The position numbers and the translations under genes are program-made. A DNA stretch of 64,000 bases from Streptomyces canus 299MFChir4.1. Lineage in GTDB: Bacteria > Actinomycetota > Actinomycetes > Streptomycetales > Streptomycetaceae. The stretch covers positions 62,001 to 126,000 of the forward strand of contig NZ_KB911597.1 in NCBI RefSeq assembly GCF_000383615.1. The letters are read 5' to 3'. Positions 1 to 12,895 of the stretch are shown in pieces (the first letter of the stretch is position 1; every line of letters starts with the position of its first letter). Below the pieces are notes generated by a model. It was not told the DNA's origin, ran no database searches, and saw only the letters and a program-made list of their open reading frames with translations.

Positions 1-10
1 GCCCGCCCCA

Positions 11-47
11 GTTCACCTTCCGTTCATCCAGGTTACCTACGTTCAAC
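11..47 (+). promoter_or_regulatory. PHO box-like direct repeats upstream of pit
   Basis: Two adjacent 11-nt units begin with gttcacc (11) and gttcatc (22). A degenerate unit follows, and a further gttcaac lies at 41-47. Streptomyces PhoP binds tandem 11-nt repeats of GTTCACC type, and pit genes of this family are known to respond to phosphate. The assignment is from motif resemblance only. The copies lie 33-69 nt before the pit start codon, so PhoP bound here could activate or block transcription. Confidence 0.6.
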
Positions 48-79
48 ATGCCAATGACCTCGAACGATTGCCTGGGTAA

Positions 80-1318
80 ATGGAAAACTTCTCGCTGATC
101 CTCGCGATTGTGGTTGTCACCGCACTCGCGTTCGATTTCACGAACGGTTTTCACGACACCGCCAACGCGATGGCCACCACCATCTCGACCGGTGCACTCA
201 AGCCCAAGGTCGCGGTGGCCATGTCCGCCGTGCTGAACCTTGTGGGCGCCTTCCTCTCGGTGGAGGTCGCCAACACGATCTCCAAGGGTCTCGTCGACGA
301 GACCGGCATCCGTCCCGAGGTCATCTTCGCCGCCCTGGTCGGCGCGATCCTCTGGAACCTGCTGACCTGGCTGGTGGGACTGCCCTCCAGCTCCTCGCAC
401 GCCCTCATGGGCGGTCTGATCGGCGCCACCATCGCCTCGGCGGGCATGGGCGCGGTCCATGGCGACGCGCTCGTCACCAAGGTCCTGATCCCGGCGATCG
501 CGGCACCGATCGTCGCGGGCGTCGCCGCCATGCTGGCCACCCGGCTCTCCTACTCGCTGGGCAAGAAGGCCGACGGCAAGGCCGCCGCGAAGGGCTACCG
601 CACCGGCCAGATCGCCTCGGCCGGACTGGTCTCGCTGGCCCACGGCACCAACGACGCGCAGAAGACGATGGGCATCATCACCCTCGCGCTGGTCGCCGGC
701 GGCGCCGTCGCCCCCGACTCCGACCCGCCCACCTGGGTCATCCTCTCCGCGGGTCTCGCCATCGCGCTCGGCACCTACCTCGGCGGCTGGCGCATCATCC
801 GCACCATGGGCAAGGGCCTGACCGAACTCCAGCCGCAGCAGGGCTTCGCCGCCCAGACCAGCGCGGCCACGGTCATCCTGGCCTCGTCCCACCTCGGCTT
901 CTCCCTCTCCACCACGCACGCCGTCTCCGGTTCGGTGATGGGCGCGGGCCTCGGCCGCAAGGGCGGGGTCGTCCGCTGGTCGACGGCCACCCGGATGCTC
1001 GTCGCCTGGGGCCTGACGCTCCCGGCGGCGGCCCTGGTGGGCGCCCTGGCCGAGTCGGTCACGAACCTCGGCGACTGGGGTACGGCGGTCGTGGCGCTCT
1101 TCCTCGTCGCCTCCAGCGCGGCGATCTGGAAGATCTCGCGGCGCGAGGTCGTGGACGCGTCGAACGTCAACGAGACCGACGAGCCCGCCGGTGTGGTGAC
1201 CACGGCGATCGCCGCCGTGACCCCGCCGCCCACGGGGGCGGTGACCGAGGACCTCACCGCCACGATCCCGGCCCCGCCCGTCACGACGGAACCGGCCGCC
1301 CCGCCGGCCGCCGTCTGA
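80..1318 (+). CDS. pit: PiT-family inorganic phosphate transporter
   Basis: A 412-aa integral membrane protein that should import phosphate, probably as a metal-phosphate/H+ symporter of low affinity. The two internally repeated PiT signatures are visible: GFHDTANAMA near residue 23 and SLAHGTNDAQKTMG near residue 190. Many hydrophobic segments separate them. The last 50 residues are a Pro/Ala/Thr-rich cytoplasmic tail. Length is normal for bacterial PiT. The ATG at 80 is chosen because the hydrophobic N-terminus starts directly after it; no strong ribosome site is visible. It is followed after 29 nt by a small membrane protein gene and preceded by PHO-box-like repeats. In S. coelicolor the equivalent pitH2 gene also sits next to the cobalamin genes. 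Confidence 0.93.
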   Translation: MENFSLILAIVVVTALAFDFTNGFHDTANAMATTISTGALKPKVAVAMSAVLNLVGAFLSVEVANTISKGLVDETGIRPEVIFAALVGAILWNLLTWLVGLPSSSSHALMGGLIGATIASAGMGAVHGDALVTKVLIPAIAAPIVAGVAAMLATRLSYSLGKKADGKAAAKGYRTGQIASAGLVSLAHGTNDAQKTMGIITLALVAGGAVAPDSDPPTWVILSAGLAIALGTYLGGWRIIRTMGKGLTELQPQQGFAAQTSAATVILASSHLGFSLSTTHAVSGSVMGAGLGRKGGVVRWSTATRMLVAWGLTLPAAALVGALAESVTNLGDWGTAVVALFLVASSAAIWKISRREVVDASNVNETDEPAGVVTTAIAAVTPPPTGAVTEDLTATIPAPPVTTEPAAPPAAV

Positions 1319-1347
1319 GCCCGCAGCACTAAGGAAGCAGCCTCACC

Positions 1348-1569
1348 ATGAAGATCGACTGGGAAGCACTCGGCTCCGTCTTCGGCGTCAGCCTCGTCGT
1401 CACCGTGGGCCTCGTGGCCCTGTTCACCCTCGGCATCATGGGCCTGTCCCGCCAGGAACGGGCCACCGCCCAGGGCGACTCGGCCGCTCTCGCGGTCACC
1501 GGCGCCTACGCCTGCTTCGCGGCGTGCGCGGCGGCGGTGGCGTACGGGATCTATCTGATCGTGGCCTGA
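1348..1569 (+). CDS. small two-helix membrane protein downstream of pit
   Basis: This 73-aa protein has two hydrophobic stretches (about residues 11-33 and 47-72) joined by a short polar loop containing SRQERATAQGD. I recognise no domain. An aggaag ribosome site lies 8-14 nt before the ATG. It follows pit by 29 nt and is closed off by a strong terminator, so it is probably co-transcribed with pit. A role as an accessory subunit of the transporter is a guess from position only. Confidence 0.75.
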   Translation: MKIDWEALGSVFGVSLVVTVGLVALFTLGIMGLSRQERATAQGDSAALAVTGAYACFAACAAAVAYGIYLIVA

Positions 1570-1586
1570 CGTCACTCGCGTCACTC

Positions 1587-1635
1587 GACGGCCGGGCGGG
1601 CACGGAACTGCAGGTTCCGTGCCCGCCCGGCCGTC
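1587..1635 (+). terminator. perfect 22-bp hairpin terminator after the pit operon
   Basis: A 22-bp inverted repeat without mismatch (1587-1608 with 1614-1635) encloses a 5-nt loop. It starts 18 nt after the stop of the small membrane gene. The T-tract is short, as is common in high-GC actinomycetes. It insulates the pit operon from the riboswitch that follows. Confidence 0.9.
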
Positions 1636-1689
1636 TTCCATGACCGGCGGTGTGGGGTTCTGCACACTCCCCCGCCGCAGGTCAACAGC

Positions 1690-1850
1690 AAGTTGACGGG
1701 TCTCGAAGGCCCGTGGTGGACTGCCGGAGCCATATACGGCGGCAGGAGAGGAAGCCGGTGCGAATCCGGCGCGGTCCCGCCACTGTCACCGGGGTAGACA
1801 CCCCCGGGAGCCAGGAACTCTCGCCGCCGGACTCGTCGAACCAGGGCGCG
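1690..1850 (+). ncRNA. cobalamin riboswitch
   Basis: The conserved core is readable: gccggtgcgaatccggcgcg (1754-1773), then cccgccactgt about 4 nt later, then the B12-box-like gagccaggaactc (1807-1819). This is the adenosylcobalamin riboswitch pattern. It lies about 90 nt before cobD, so binding of B12 coenzyme to the leader should lower expression of the cobalamin operon. The outer limits are approximate. Between the aptamer and cobD there is no obvious T-rich terminator. A hairpin instead traps the cobD start codon, which suggests control of translation initiation. Confidence 0.9.
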
Positions 1851-1923
1851 GACACCCTGAGTGAGGACATGACGCGATGCTCGCCTGCCGATCGACCAGC
1901 AGTACCAGGCACTTGAACGACCC

Positions 1924-1956
1924 CGCGATCGGCTGACCCGATGCGTGCCGATCGCG
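1924..1956 (+). promoter_or_regulatory. hairpin enclosing the cobD start codon
   Basis: A perfect 9-bp inverted repeat (cgcgatcgg at 1924-1932 and ccgatcgcg at 1948-1956) places the ATG (1941-1943) in a 15-nt loop. No purine-rich ribosome site is visible before the ATG. This may be the expression platform of the upstream riboswitch; that link is inference. Confidence 0.5.
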
Positions 1957-2882
1957 TTTTCGCGTACGGCGCCGCCGCCGGTCTGATCGGTGACCTTCTG
2001 CTCGGTGACCCACGTCGTGGGCACCCGGTCGCCGCGTTCGGGCGGGCCGCCGGTGCCGTGGAGCGGGTGCTGTGGCGGGACCACCGCGGGTGGGGCGCGC
2101 TGCACACCGCCGTGTGCGTGGGGGGTGCCCTGGGGCTCGGGGCCGTCGCGGAGCACGTCGTACGTCCGTCCCGTACCGCTTCCGTCGCGCTCACCGCGGC
2201 CGCCACCTGGGCCGTCGTGGGCGGGACTTCACTCGCGCGGGAGGCCCGGGTCATCGGGCGGGCGCTGGAGGCCGGGGACGTCGAGGCGGCCCGGGACCGG
2301 CTGCCTCATCTGTGCGGGCGGGATCCGCAGGCTCTCGATGCCGACGGGATCGCCCGGGCGGTGGTGGAGTCCGTCGCCGAGAACACCTCCGACGCCGTCG
2401 TGGGGGCACTCGTGTGGGGTGCCGTCGGCGGGGTGCCGGGGCTGCTCGGGTTCCGGGCCGTGAACACGCTGGACGCCATGGTGGGGCACAAGTCGCCCCG
2501 GTACAGGCGCTTCGGGTGGGCCTCGGCCCGGCTCGACGACCTCGCCGGGTGGCCGGGGGCGCGGCTGACCGCCGTACTCGCCGCCCTGGCCGGTGACCGT
2601 CCCCGGGGTGCCGTGCGGGCCTGGCGCGAGGACGCGCACCGGCATCCGAGTCCCAACGCCGGGCCCGTGGAGGCCTCGTTCGCGGGGGCGCTGGGCGTCC
2701 GGCTCGGGGGGACCCTCTCGTACGCGGGGCGGGTCGAGCACCGGCCGGTGCTGCATCAGGAGGGGCGCGCCGTCGCCACCTACGACATCGAGCGCGCGGT
2801 ACGGCTGTCGCGGCGCGTCGGACTGCTCGCGCTCGGCGTCGGTGTCGCCGCGCGGGCCTTCGTGAAGGGGCGTACGGCATGA
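1941..2882 (+). CDS. cobD: adenosylcobinamide-phosphate synthase (CobD/CbiB)
   Basis: A 313-aa membrane protein that attaches the aminopropanol(-phosphate) arm to cobyric acid, giving cobinamide (phosphate). The N-terminal GDLLLGDPRRGHPVAAFGR (about residues 17-35) and the VVESVAENTSDAVVGAL block (about 139-155) are typical of the family. Several hydrophobic helices are present. It is the first gene behind the cobalamin riboswitch and overlaps cobQ by ATGA. The name CobD is used here as in Pseudomonas and Streptomyces; the Salmonella CobD is a different enzyme, represented here by the last gene of the cluster. Confidence 0.93.
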   Translation: MRADRVFAYGAAAGLIGDLLLGDPRRGHPVAAFGRAAGAVERVLWRDHRGWGALHTAVCVGGALGLGAVAEHVVRPSRTASVALTAAATWAVVGGTSLAREARVIGRALEAGDVEAARDRLPHLCGRDPQALDADGIARAVVESVAENTSDAVVGALVWGAVGGVPGLLGFRAVNTLDAMVGHKSPRYRRFGWASARLDDLAGWPGARLTAVLAALAGDRPRGAVRAWREDAHRHPSPNAGPVEASFAGALGVRLGGTLSYAGRVEHRPVLHQEGRAVATYDIERAVRLSRRVGLLALGVGVAARAFVKGRTA

Positions 2883-4368
2883 GTGGCGGGGGTCTTCTCG
2901 TCGCCGGCACCACCTCCGACGCCGGCAAGAGTGTCGTCACCGCCGGGATCTGCCGGTGGCTGGTGCGGCAGGGGGTGAAGGTCGCGCCGTTCAAGGCGCA
3001 GAACATGTCCCTCAACTCGTTCGTGACGAAGGAGGGCGCGGAGATCGGGCGCGCGCAGGCCATGCAGGCGCAGGCCTGCCGGGTCGAGCCGACCGCGCTG
3101 ATGAATCCCGTGCTGCTCAAGCCCGGTGGCGAACAGAGCAGCCAGGTCGTGCTGCTCGGGAAGCCCGTGGGCGAGCTGAGCGCTCGTGGGTATCACGGGG
3201 GGCGGCAGCAGAAGCTCCTCGGGACCGTGCTCGACTGTCTCGCCGAGTTGCGGGGCACGTATGACGCGGTGATCTGTGAGGGGGCCGGCAGCCCGGCCGA
3301 GATCAACCTGCGGCGGACCGACATCGTCAACATGGGCATCGCCCGCAATGCCCGCATTCCGGTGCTTGTCGTCGGTGACATCGACCGCGGTGGGGTCTTC
3401 GCCTCGTTCTTCGGGACCGTCGCGCTGCTCAGCCCCGAGGATCAGGCGCTCGTCGCCGGGTTCCTCGTCAACAAGTTCCGGGGGGACGTCTCACTGCTCG
3501 AACCCGGGCTCGACATGCTCCACGGACTCACCGGGCGGCACACCTACGGCGTTCTGCCCTTCCGGCACGGACTCGGGATCGACGAGGAGGACGGGATGGG
3601 GGTCCGGAACTCCCGGGCCTCCGCCCCGGTGGGCGAGGACGTGCTGCGGGTGGCCGTGTGCGCGATTCCGCTCATGTCGAACTTCACCGATGTCGACGCG
3701 CTCGCCGCCGAACCCGGTGTCGTCGTGCGGTTCGTGGACCGGCCGGAGGAACTGGCCGACGCCGACCTCGTCATCGTTCCGGGGACCCGGGGGACCGTCC
3801 GCGCGCTGGACTGGTTGCACGAGCGTGGGCTCGCCCGCGCCCTCGTCCGAAGGGCCGCGGAAGGGCGGCCGGTCCTCGGCATCTGCGGCGGCTTCCAGAT
3901 CCTCGGCGAGCACATCGAGGACGAGGTGGAGAGCCGGCAGGGGCACGTCGAGGGGCTCGGGGTCCTTCCCGTGCGGGTGCGGTTCGCCCGCGAGAAGACC
4001 CTCACCCGGCCGGTGGGGGAAGCCCTCGGGGAGCAGGTCGAGGGGTACGAGATCCATCACGGGGTCGCTGAAGTCCAAGGCGGAGAAGCCTTCCTGGACG
4101 GCTGCCGGGTCGGCCGGACCTGGGGCACGCACTGGCACGGTTCGCTGGAGTCGGACGGCTTCCGGCGGGCCTTCCTGCGGGAGGTGGCGGCCGCCGCGGG
4201 CCGCCGGTTCGTACCGGCCCCCGACACCTCGTTCGCCGCGCTGCGCGAGGAGCAGCTCGACCGGCTCGGCGACCTGATCGAACAGCACGCGGACACGGAC
4301 GCGCTGTGGCGGCTCATCGAGTCCGGCGCGCCACAAGGACTGCCTTTCATTCCACCGGGAGCGCCCGC

Positions 4369-4372
<4 letters not shown>
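2879..4372 (+). CDS. cobQ: cobyric acid synthase (CobQ/CbiP)
   Basis: A 497-aa cytoplasmic amidotransferase that uses glutamine and ATP to amidate side chains b, d, e and g of adenosylcobyrinic acid diamide. The N-terminal ATPase half has the modified P-loop GTTSDAGKS (residues 9-17) and the KPGGEQSSQVV segment. The C-terminal class I glutaminase-like half has the LGICGGFQILG nucleophile motif (Cys near residue 342) and a terminal GTHWHGS motif. The start ATG overlaps the cobD stop (ATGA), implying translational coupling. Length is standard. Confidence 0.95.
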
Positions 4373-8021
<3,649 letters not shown>

Positions 8022-8025
<4 letters not shown>

Positions 8026-10043
8026 GTACCCCGTTTCCGTTCACGGCCGTCGTCGGCCAGGACGACCTGCGGCTCGCGCTGCTGCTGAACGCCGTCTCAC
8101 CGGCGGTCGGCGGCGTGCTGGTGCGCGGCGAGAAGGGCACCGCCAAGTCGACGGCGGTGCGCGCGCTTTCGGCGCTGCTGCCCGAGGTCGCGGTCGTCCC
8201 CGGCTGCCGTTTCTCCTGTGACCCCGCCGCGCCGGACCCGTCCTGCCCGGACGGCCCGCACGAGGCCGGCAACGGCGCGACGCGGCCCGCGCGCATGGTC
8301 GAACTCCCCGTCGGCGCCTCCGAGGACCGGCTGGTCGGCGCCCTGGACATCGAGCGGGCGCTCGCGGAGGGCGTGAAGGCCTTCGAGCCGGGGCTCCTCG
8401 CCGACGCGCACCGCGGGATCCTCTACGTCGACGAGGTCAACCTCCTCCACGACCACCTCGTCGACCTGCTGCTCGACGCCGCCGCGATGGGGGCGTCGTA
8501 CGTCGAACGCGAGGGCGTCTCGGTACGGCACGCCTCGAAGTTCCTGCTGGTCGGCACCATGAACCCCGAAGAGGGCGAGCTGCGGCCGCAGTTGCTCGAC
8601 CGGTTCGGTCTGACCGTCGAGGTCGCGGCCTCGCGGGAGCCGGACCAGCGGGTGGAGGTTGTGCGGCGGCGGCTCGCGTACGACGACGATCCGGCGGGTT
8701 TCGCGACGCGCTGGGCCGACGAGGAGGCCGCCGTACGGCAACGGATCGTCGCCGCACGGGAGTTGCTGCCGTCGGTGCGGCTGGGCGACGGGGCGCTCCG
8801 GCAGATCGCGGCGACCTGTGCCGCGTTCGAGGTGGACGGCATGCGGGCCGACATCGTGATGGCGCGGACGGCGACCGCACTGGCCGCGTGGGCCGGGCGG
8901 ACCGAGGTACTCGCCGAGGACGTCCGGCAGGCCGCGCTGCTCGCGCTGCCGCACCGCAGGCGCCGTAACCCCTTTGACGCGCCGGGACTCGACGAGGACA
9001 AGCTCGACGAGACCTTGGAGGAGTTCAGCGGCTCCGGGGACTCGGGCGACTCAGGGAACGATGACGAGCCGGATCCGGACGGGCCCGGTGGGGGTGGCGG
9101 GCAGCCACCGTCCGGGCCGCAGGACGACGGGCCGCAGGCCGACGGGGGTTCCGGTGCGCAGCCGGAGGCCGGGGACGGCGGTGAGCCGCAGGCGTCCGGG
9201 GCCGGTTCCGGGGAGCAGGCCGCCGCACGGGCTTCCGAGCCGTTCCGCACCAAGGTGCTCAGCGTTCCCGGGCTCGGGGACGGCGCCGCCGGGCGGCGGT
9301 CCCGGGCGCGGACCGAGCACGGGCGCACGACCGGTGCGCGGCGGCCCCGGGGGGCGCTGACCAAGCTGCACCTGGCGGCCACCGTGCAGGCGGCCGCGCC
9401 CCATCAGCGGGCGCGGGGGCGGTCGGGGCCCGGTCTCGTGGTCCGGCGTGACGATCTGCGGCAGGCGACGCGTGAGGGGCGCGAGGGGAACCTCGTGCTG
9501 TTCGTCGTCGACGCCTCGGGGTCGATGGCGGCGCGGCAGCGGATGAGCGCGGTGAAGGGGGCCGTGCTGTCTCTGCTCCTCGACGCGTATCAGCGGCGGG
9601 ACAAGGTGGGGCTGGTGACCTTCCGGGGGTCGGCGGCCGAGGTCGCGTTGCCTCCCACGTCGTCCGTGGATGCCGCGGCGGCCCGCCTGGAGACACTGCC
9701 GACGGGCGGGCGTACCCCGCTCGCGGCCGGGCTGCTGCGGGCGCACGAGGTGCTGCGCGTGGAACGGCTGCGGGACCCCGCCCGGCGGGCGCTGGTCGTG
9801 GTGGTGACGGACGGCCGGGCCACCGGCGGGCCCGAGCCGGTCGCCCTCGCGGGACGGGCGGCCCGGCTGTTCGCCGCGGGGGGTGTCGCCTCGGTCGTCG
9901 TGGACTGTGAGTCGGGGCCCGTGCGGCTGGGGCTGGCCGGGCAGCTCGCCGGTGAACTGGGCGGTACCGCGGTGACGCTGGACGAGTTGCGGGCCGACTC
10001 GATCGCCGGACTGGTGAAGGACGTACAGAGGAGGGCCGCGTAA
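8022..10043 (+). CDS. AAA+/VWA chelatase subunit fusion (ChlI-ChlD type) for CobN
   Basis: This 673-aa protein joins a Mg-chelatase-like AAA+ ATPase to a von Willebrand A domain. It most likely supplies the motor and adaptor functions that CobS and CobT give in Pseudomonas. Walker A is GEKGTAKST (about residue 38) and Walker B is ILYVDEVNLL (about 137). A long Gly/Asp/Ser/Pro-rich acidic linker spans about 330-410. The MIDAS motif DASGSMAARQ is near 497. The GTG start overlaps the cobN stop (GTGA), which supports one complex. Proteins of this build are often annotated as putative cobaltochelatase or Mg-chelatase subunit D. Confidence 0.9.
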
Positions 10044-10642
10044 TGCCGCAGGGACAGCCGAGTGTGGTGCCGGAGGACGGGCTGACGACGCGACAGCGGC
10101 GGAACCGGCCGCTGGTCGTCGTGCACACGGGGGTCGGGAAGGGGAAGTCCACCGCGGCTTTCGGGCTCGCTCTGCGGGCCTGGAACCAGGGGTGGCCCAT
10201 CGGGGTGTTCCAGTTCGTCAAGTCGGCGAAGTGGAAGGTCGGCGAGGAGAACGCGCTGCGGGTGCTCGGGGCGTCCGGGGAGGGCGGCTCCGTCGACTGG
10301 CACAAGATGGGCGAGGGCTGGTCCTGGGTCCAGCGTGATGCCCAGATGGACAACGAGGAGAAGGCCCGGGAGGGCTGGGAGCAGGTCAAGCGGGATCTCG
10401 CCGCCGAGACGTACAGGCTGTACGTGCTCGACGAGTTCGCGTACCCGATGCACTGGGGGTGGGTGGACACGGACGAGGTTCTCGATGTGCTGCGGGAGCG
10501 GCCCGGGACCCAGCACGTGGTGATCACCGGGCGGAACGCCCCGGAAAAGCTGGTCGACTTCGCCGATCTCGTGACCGACATGTCCAAGGTGAAGCACCCG
10601 ATGGACGCCGGGCAGAAGGGGCAGCGGGGTATCGAGTGGTGA
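10043..10642 (+). CDS. cobO: cob(I)yrinic acid a,c-diamide adenosyltransferase
   Basis: A 199-aa ATP:corrinoid adenosyltransferase of the CobO/BtuR/CobA family that adds the 5'-deoxyadenosyl ligand to cobalt. The P-loop HTGVGKGKSTAAFG is at residues 32-45, and the family motif YVLDEFAYPMHWGW lies near 133. The ATG overlaps the preceding stop (TAATG). Its position between the cobalt chelatase and cobyrinate diamide synthase is the usual one. Confidence 0.95.
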   Translation: MPQGQPSVVPEDGLTTRQRRNRPLVVVHTGVGKGKSTAAFGLALRAWNQGWPIGVFQFVKSAKWKVGEENALRVLGASGEGGSVDWHKMGEGWSWVQRDAQMDNEEKAREGWEQVKRDLAAETYRLYVLDEFAYPMHWGWVDTDEVLDVLRERPGTQHVVITGRNAPEKLVDFADLVTDMSKVKHPMDAGQKGQRGIEW

Positions 10643-12114
10643 TGTCCTCGTCCGTCTCCGTCCCCCGGCTGGTCGTCGCCGCGCCGTCGTCCGGCAGCGG
10701 GAAGACCACCGTCGCCACGGGGTTGATGGCCGCGTTCGCCGCGCGGGGGCTCGCCGTGTCTCCGCACAAGGTGGGCCCTGACTACATCGATCCCGGGTAT
10801 CACGCGCTCGCGAGCGGGCGGGTGGGGCGGAATCTCGACGCTTACCTGTGCGGTCCCGAGCTGGTGGCTCCGCTGTTCCTGCACGGGGCGCGGGGGTGTG
10901 ACATCGCCGTCGTCGAGGGCGTGATGGGGATGTTCGACGGGGCCGCGGGGGAAGGGGAGCTGGCGTCCACGGCTCATGTGGCGAAGCTGCTGCGGGCGCC
11001 GGTGGTGCTGGTCGTCGATGCCTCGTCGCAGTCGCGGTCGGTGGCCGCGCTGGTGCACGGGTTCGCGTCGTGGGACCCCGAGGTGCGGGTGGGGGGCGTG
11101 ATCCTCAACAAGGTCGCCTCCGATCGGCATGAGGAGCTTCTGCGGGAGGCGTTGGAGTCGGCCGGGGTGCCCGTGTTCGGGGTGCTGCGGCGGGTGGCCC
11201 AGGTGGACACGCCGTCCCGGCATCTGGGGTTGGTGCCGGTCGCTGAGCGGCGGGCAGATGCGGTGGACGCGGTCGCGGCGATGGCGGAGCAGGTGCGGGT
11301 CGGGTGTGATCTCGAGGGGCTGATGGGGCTTGCTCGGGGGGCCGGGGCGTTGTCGTGTGCGGCTTGGGATGCTGCTGAGGTGCTGGGTTCTTCGCCCCCG
11401 CCGCCCCTACCCGTCCCATCCCCAGGGGCTGCCGCCCCTTCGACTCCGCTCCCGGGGGCGCGGGGAACTGCGCGACCAGCCCCCACTCAGCCGCACCCGA
11501 CTTCCGACGGGCCGGTACGAGTCGCCGTCGCCGGTGGTCCTGCCTTCACCTTCTCCTACGCGGAGCACAGCGAACTGCTCACCGCCGCCGGAGCCGAGGT
11601 CATCGTCTTCGACCCCCTGCGGGATGAGCAACTGCCGGACGGGACATGCGGGTTGGTCATCGGAGGTGGTTTCCCCGAGGTCTACGCCGCCGAACTCTCC
11701 GCCAACGAACCGCTCCGCAAGGCCGTCTCCGCCCTCGCGGAGACCGGCGCTCCCGTCGCCGCCGAGTGTGCCGGGCTGCTCTATCTGTGCCGTGAGCTCG
11801 ACGGGCAGCCGATGTGCGGGGTGCTCGACGCCTCGGCCCGGATGGAGGAGGCGCTCACCCTGGGGTATCGCGACGCCGTCGCCGTCAGTGACAGTTCGCT
11901 CGCCGTCGCCGGGACGCGGATGCGGGGGCACGAGTTCCACCGGACCGTGGTGGAGCCGGGGGCGGGAGACGCCGCGGCCTGGGGTGTGCGGGTGCCCCGG
12001 CGGCGGCTCGAAGGGTTTGTACAGCGCGGTGTGCACGCGAGTTATCTGCACACGCACTGGGCCTCGCAGCCCGGTGTCGCCCGTCGGTTCGTGGAGAGGT
12101 GCCGAACGTCATGA
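10642..12114 (+). CDS. cobB: cobyrinate a,c-diamide synthase (CobB/CbiA)
   Basis: A 490-aa glutamine-dependent enzyme that amidates carboxylates a and c of (hydrogeno)cobyrinic acid. The P-loop APSSGSGKTTVA is at residues 12-23, and the conserved GPDYIDPGYH is near 46. The C-terminal glutaminase half carries AECAGLLYL (Cys near 374). ATG 10642 is preferred; in-frame GTGs at 10636 and 10639 are possible starts, the latter overlapping the cobO stop. Between the two domains, residues about 250-290 are an unusual Pro/Ala/Ser-rich insert. It corresponds to a dispersed Streptomyces repeat read in frame and should form an unstructured linker. Confidence 0.94.
   Translation: MSSSVSVPRLVVAAPSSGSGKTTVATGLMAAFAARGLAVSPHKVGPDYIDPGYHALASGRVGRNLDAYLCGPELVAPLFLHGARGCDIAVVEGVMGMFDGAAGEGELASTAHVAKLLRAPVVLVVDASSQSRSVAALVHGFASWDPEVRVGGVILNKVASDRHEELLREALESAGVPVFGVLRRVAQVDTPSRHLGLVPVAERRADAVDAVAAMAEQVRVGCDLEGLMGLARGAGALSCAAWDAAEVLGSSPPPPLPVPSPGAAAPSTPLPGARGTARPAPTQPHPTSDGPVRVAVAGGPAFTFSYAEHSELLTAAGAEVIVFDPLRDEQLPDGTCGLVIGGGFPEVYAAELSANEPLRKAVSALAETGAPVAAECAGLLYLCRELDGQPMCGVLDASARMEEALTLGYRDAVAVSDSSLAVAGTRMRGHEFHRTVVEPGAGDAAAWGVRVPRRRLEGFVQRGVHASYLHTHWASQPGVARRFVERCRTS
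11395..11505 (+). repeat. dispersed repeat copy inside cobB
   Basis: A C-rich then G-rich block ends in the core gcgcggggaactgcgcgacc (from 11458). The same 24-nt core (11458-11481) recurs at 15036-15059 (inverted), 52762-52785 and, with two mismatches, 61280-61303 (inverted). This copy is the longest and stays in the reading frame of cobB, adding roughly 35-40 Pro/Ala-rich residues between its domains. The outer limits are estimated. Confidence 0.75.
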
Positions 12115-12863
12115 GCAGCAGCAGGTTGATCGGGGTCGGGGTCGGGCCCGGGGATCCGGAGCTGGTGACCGTCAAGGGCGTCAACGCCCTGCGCGCCGCC
12201 GACGTGGTCGTCGTACCGGTCATGGCTGCGCCTGATGGAAAAGACGGCGGAGAGCCGGGGCGGGCCGAGGCCACCGTGCTGCACTACGTGCCGCAGGAGA
12301 AGGTCCTCCGGGTCGTCTTCGCCCTCAACGAGCGCAGTGACCACAGCCGGCGCGAGGCCGCCTGGGACGCCGCCGGGGAGCGGGTCGCCGAGCTGCTGCG
12401 GGCCCACGGGTCCGTCGCCTTCGCCACCATCGGCGATCCCAACGTCTACTCCACCTTCACCTACCTCGCCCACACCATCGGCGAGCTCGTGCCCGGGGTC
12501 GTCGTCGAGACGGTGCCCGGCATCACCGCCATGCAGGATCTCGCCGCGCGTTCCGGGGCCGTGCTGACCGAGGGCACCGAGCCGCTCACCCTGGTGCCCG
12601 TCACCGCCGGTTCGGCCGTGCTCAAGGACGCGCTCAACGGGCCCGGGACCGTCGTCGCCTACAAGTTCGGGCGGCAGGCCGCGGAGGTGGCCGAGGTGCT
12701 CAGGGAGACCGGGCGGCTCGGGGACGCCGTATGGGGATCGGCCCTGGGTCTTGAGGCCGAGTCCATCCGGCCCGCCGCCGAGCTCGACGGGGCTCCGTTG
12801 CCGTATCTCTCCACCCTGATCGCGCCCGCGCGGCGGGACGGCACCCGGGGTGGCAAGTTGTGA
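12111..12863 (+). CDS. cobI: precorrin-2 C20-methyltransferase
   Basis: A 250-aa SAM-dependent methyltransferase of the tetrapyrrole methylase family that methylates C-20 of (cobalt-)precorrin-2. The N-terminal VGVGPGDPELVTVKG (residues 8-22) is the family's first signature, and TIGDPNVYSTFTYL (about 105-118) is typical of CobI/CbiL. The ATG overlaps the cobB stop (ATGA); a GTG 12 nt earlier is less likely. Its stop lies 32 nt from the convergent stop of the ZIP transporter gene, so it closes the first half of the cobalamin cluster. Confidence 0.93.
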   Translation: MSSSRLIGVGVGPGDPELVTVKGVNALRAADVVVVPVMAAPDGKDGGEPGRAEATVLHYVPQEKVLRVVFALNERSDHSRREAAWDAAGERVAELLRAHGSVAFATIGDPNVYSTFTYLAHTIGELVPGVVVETVPGITAMQDLAARSGAVLTEGTEPLTLVPVTAGSAVLKDALNGPGTVVAYKFGRQAAEVAEVLRETGRLGDAVWGSALGLEAESIRPAAELDGAPLPYLSTLIAPARRDGTRGGKL

Positions 12864-12895
12864 CCCCCTCGGCGAACCCCTGCAGAGCGGCCGGG

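Noticed and set aside
9259..11223. A 654-codon minus-strand frame over the chelatase subunit, cobO and cobB
   Set aside because: It covers three recognised genes on the other strand and has no start signal or domain.
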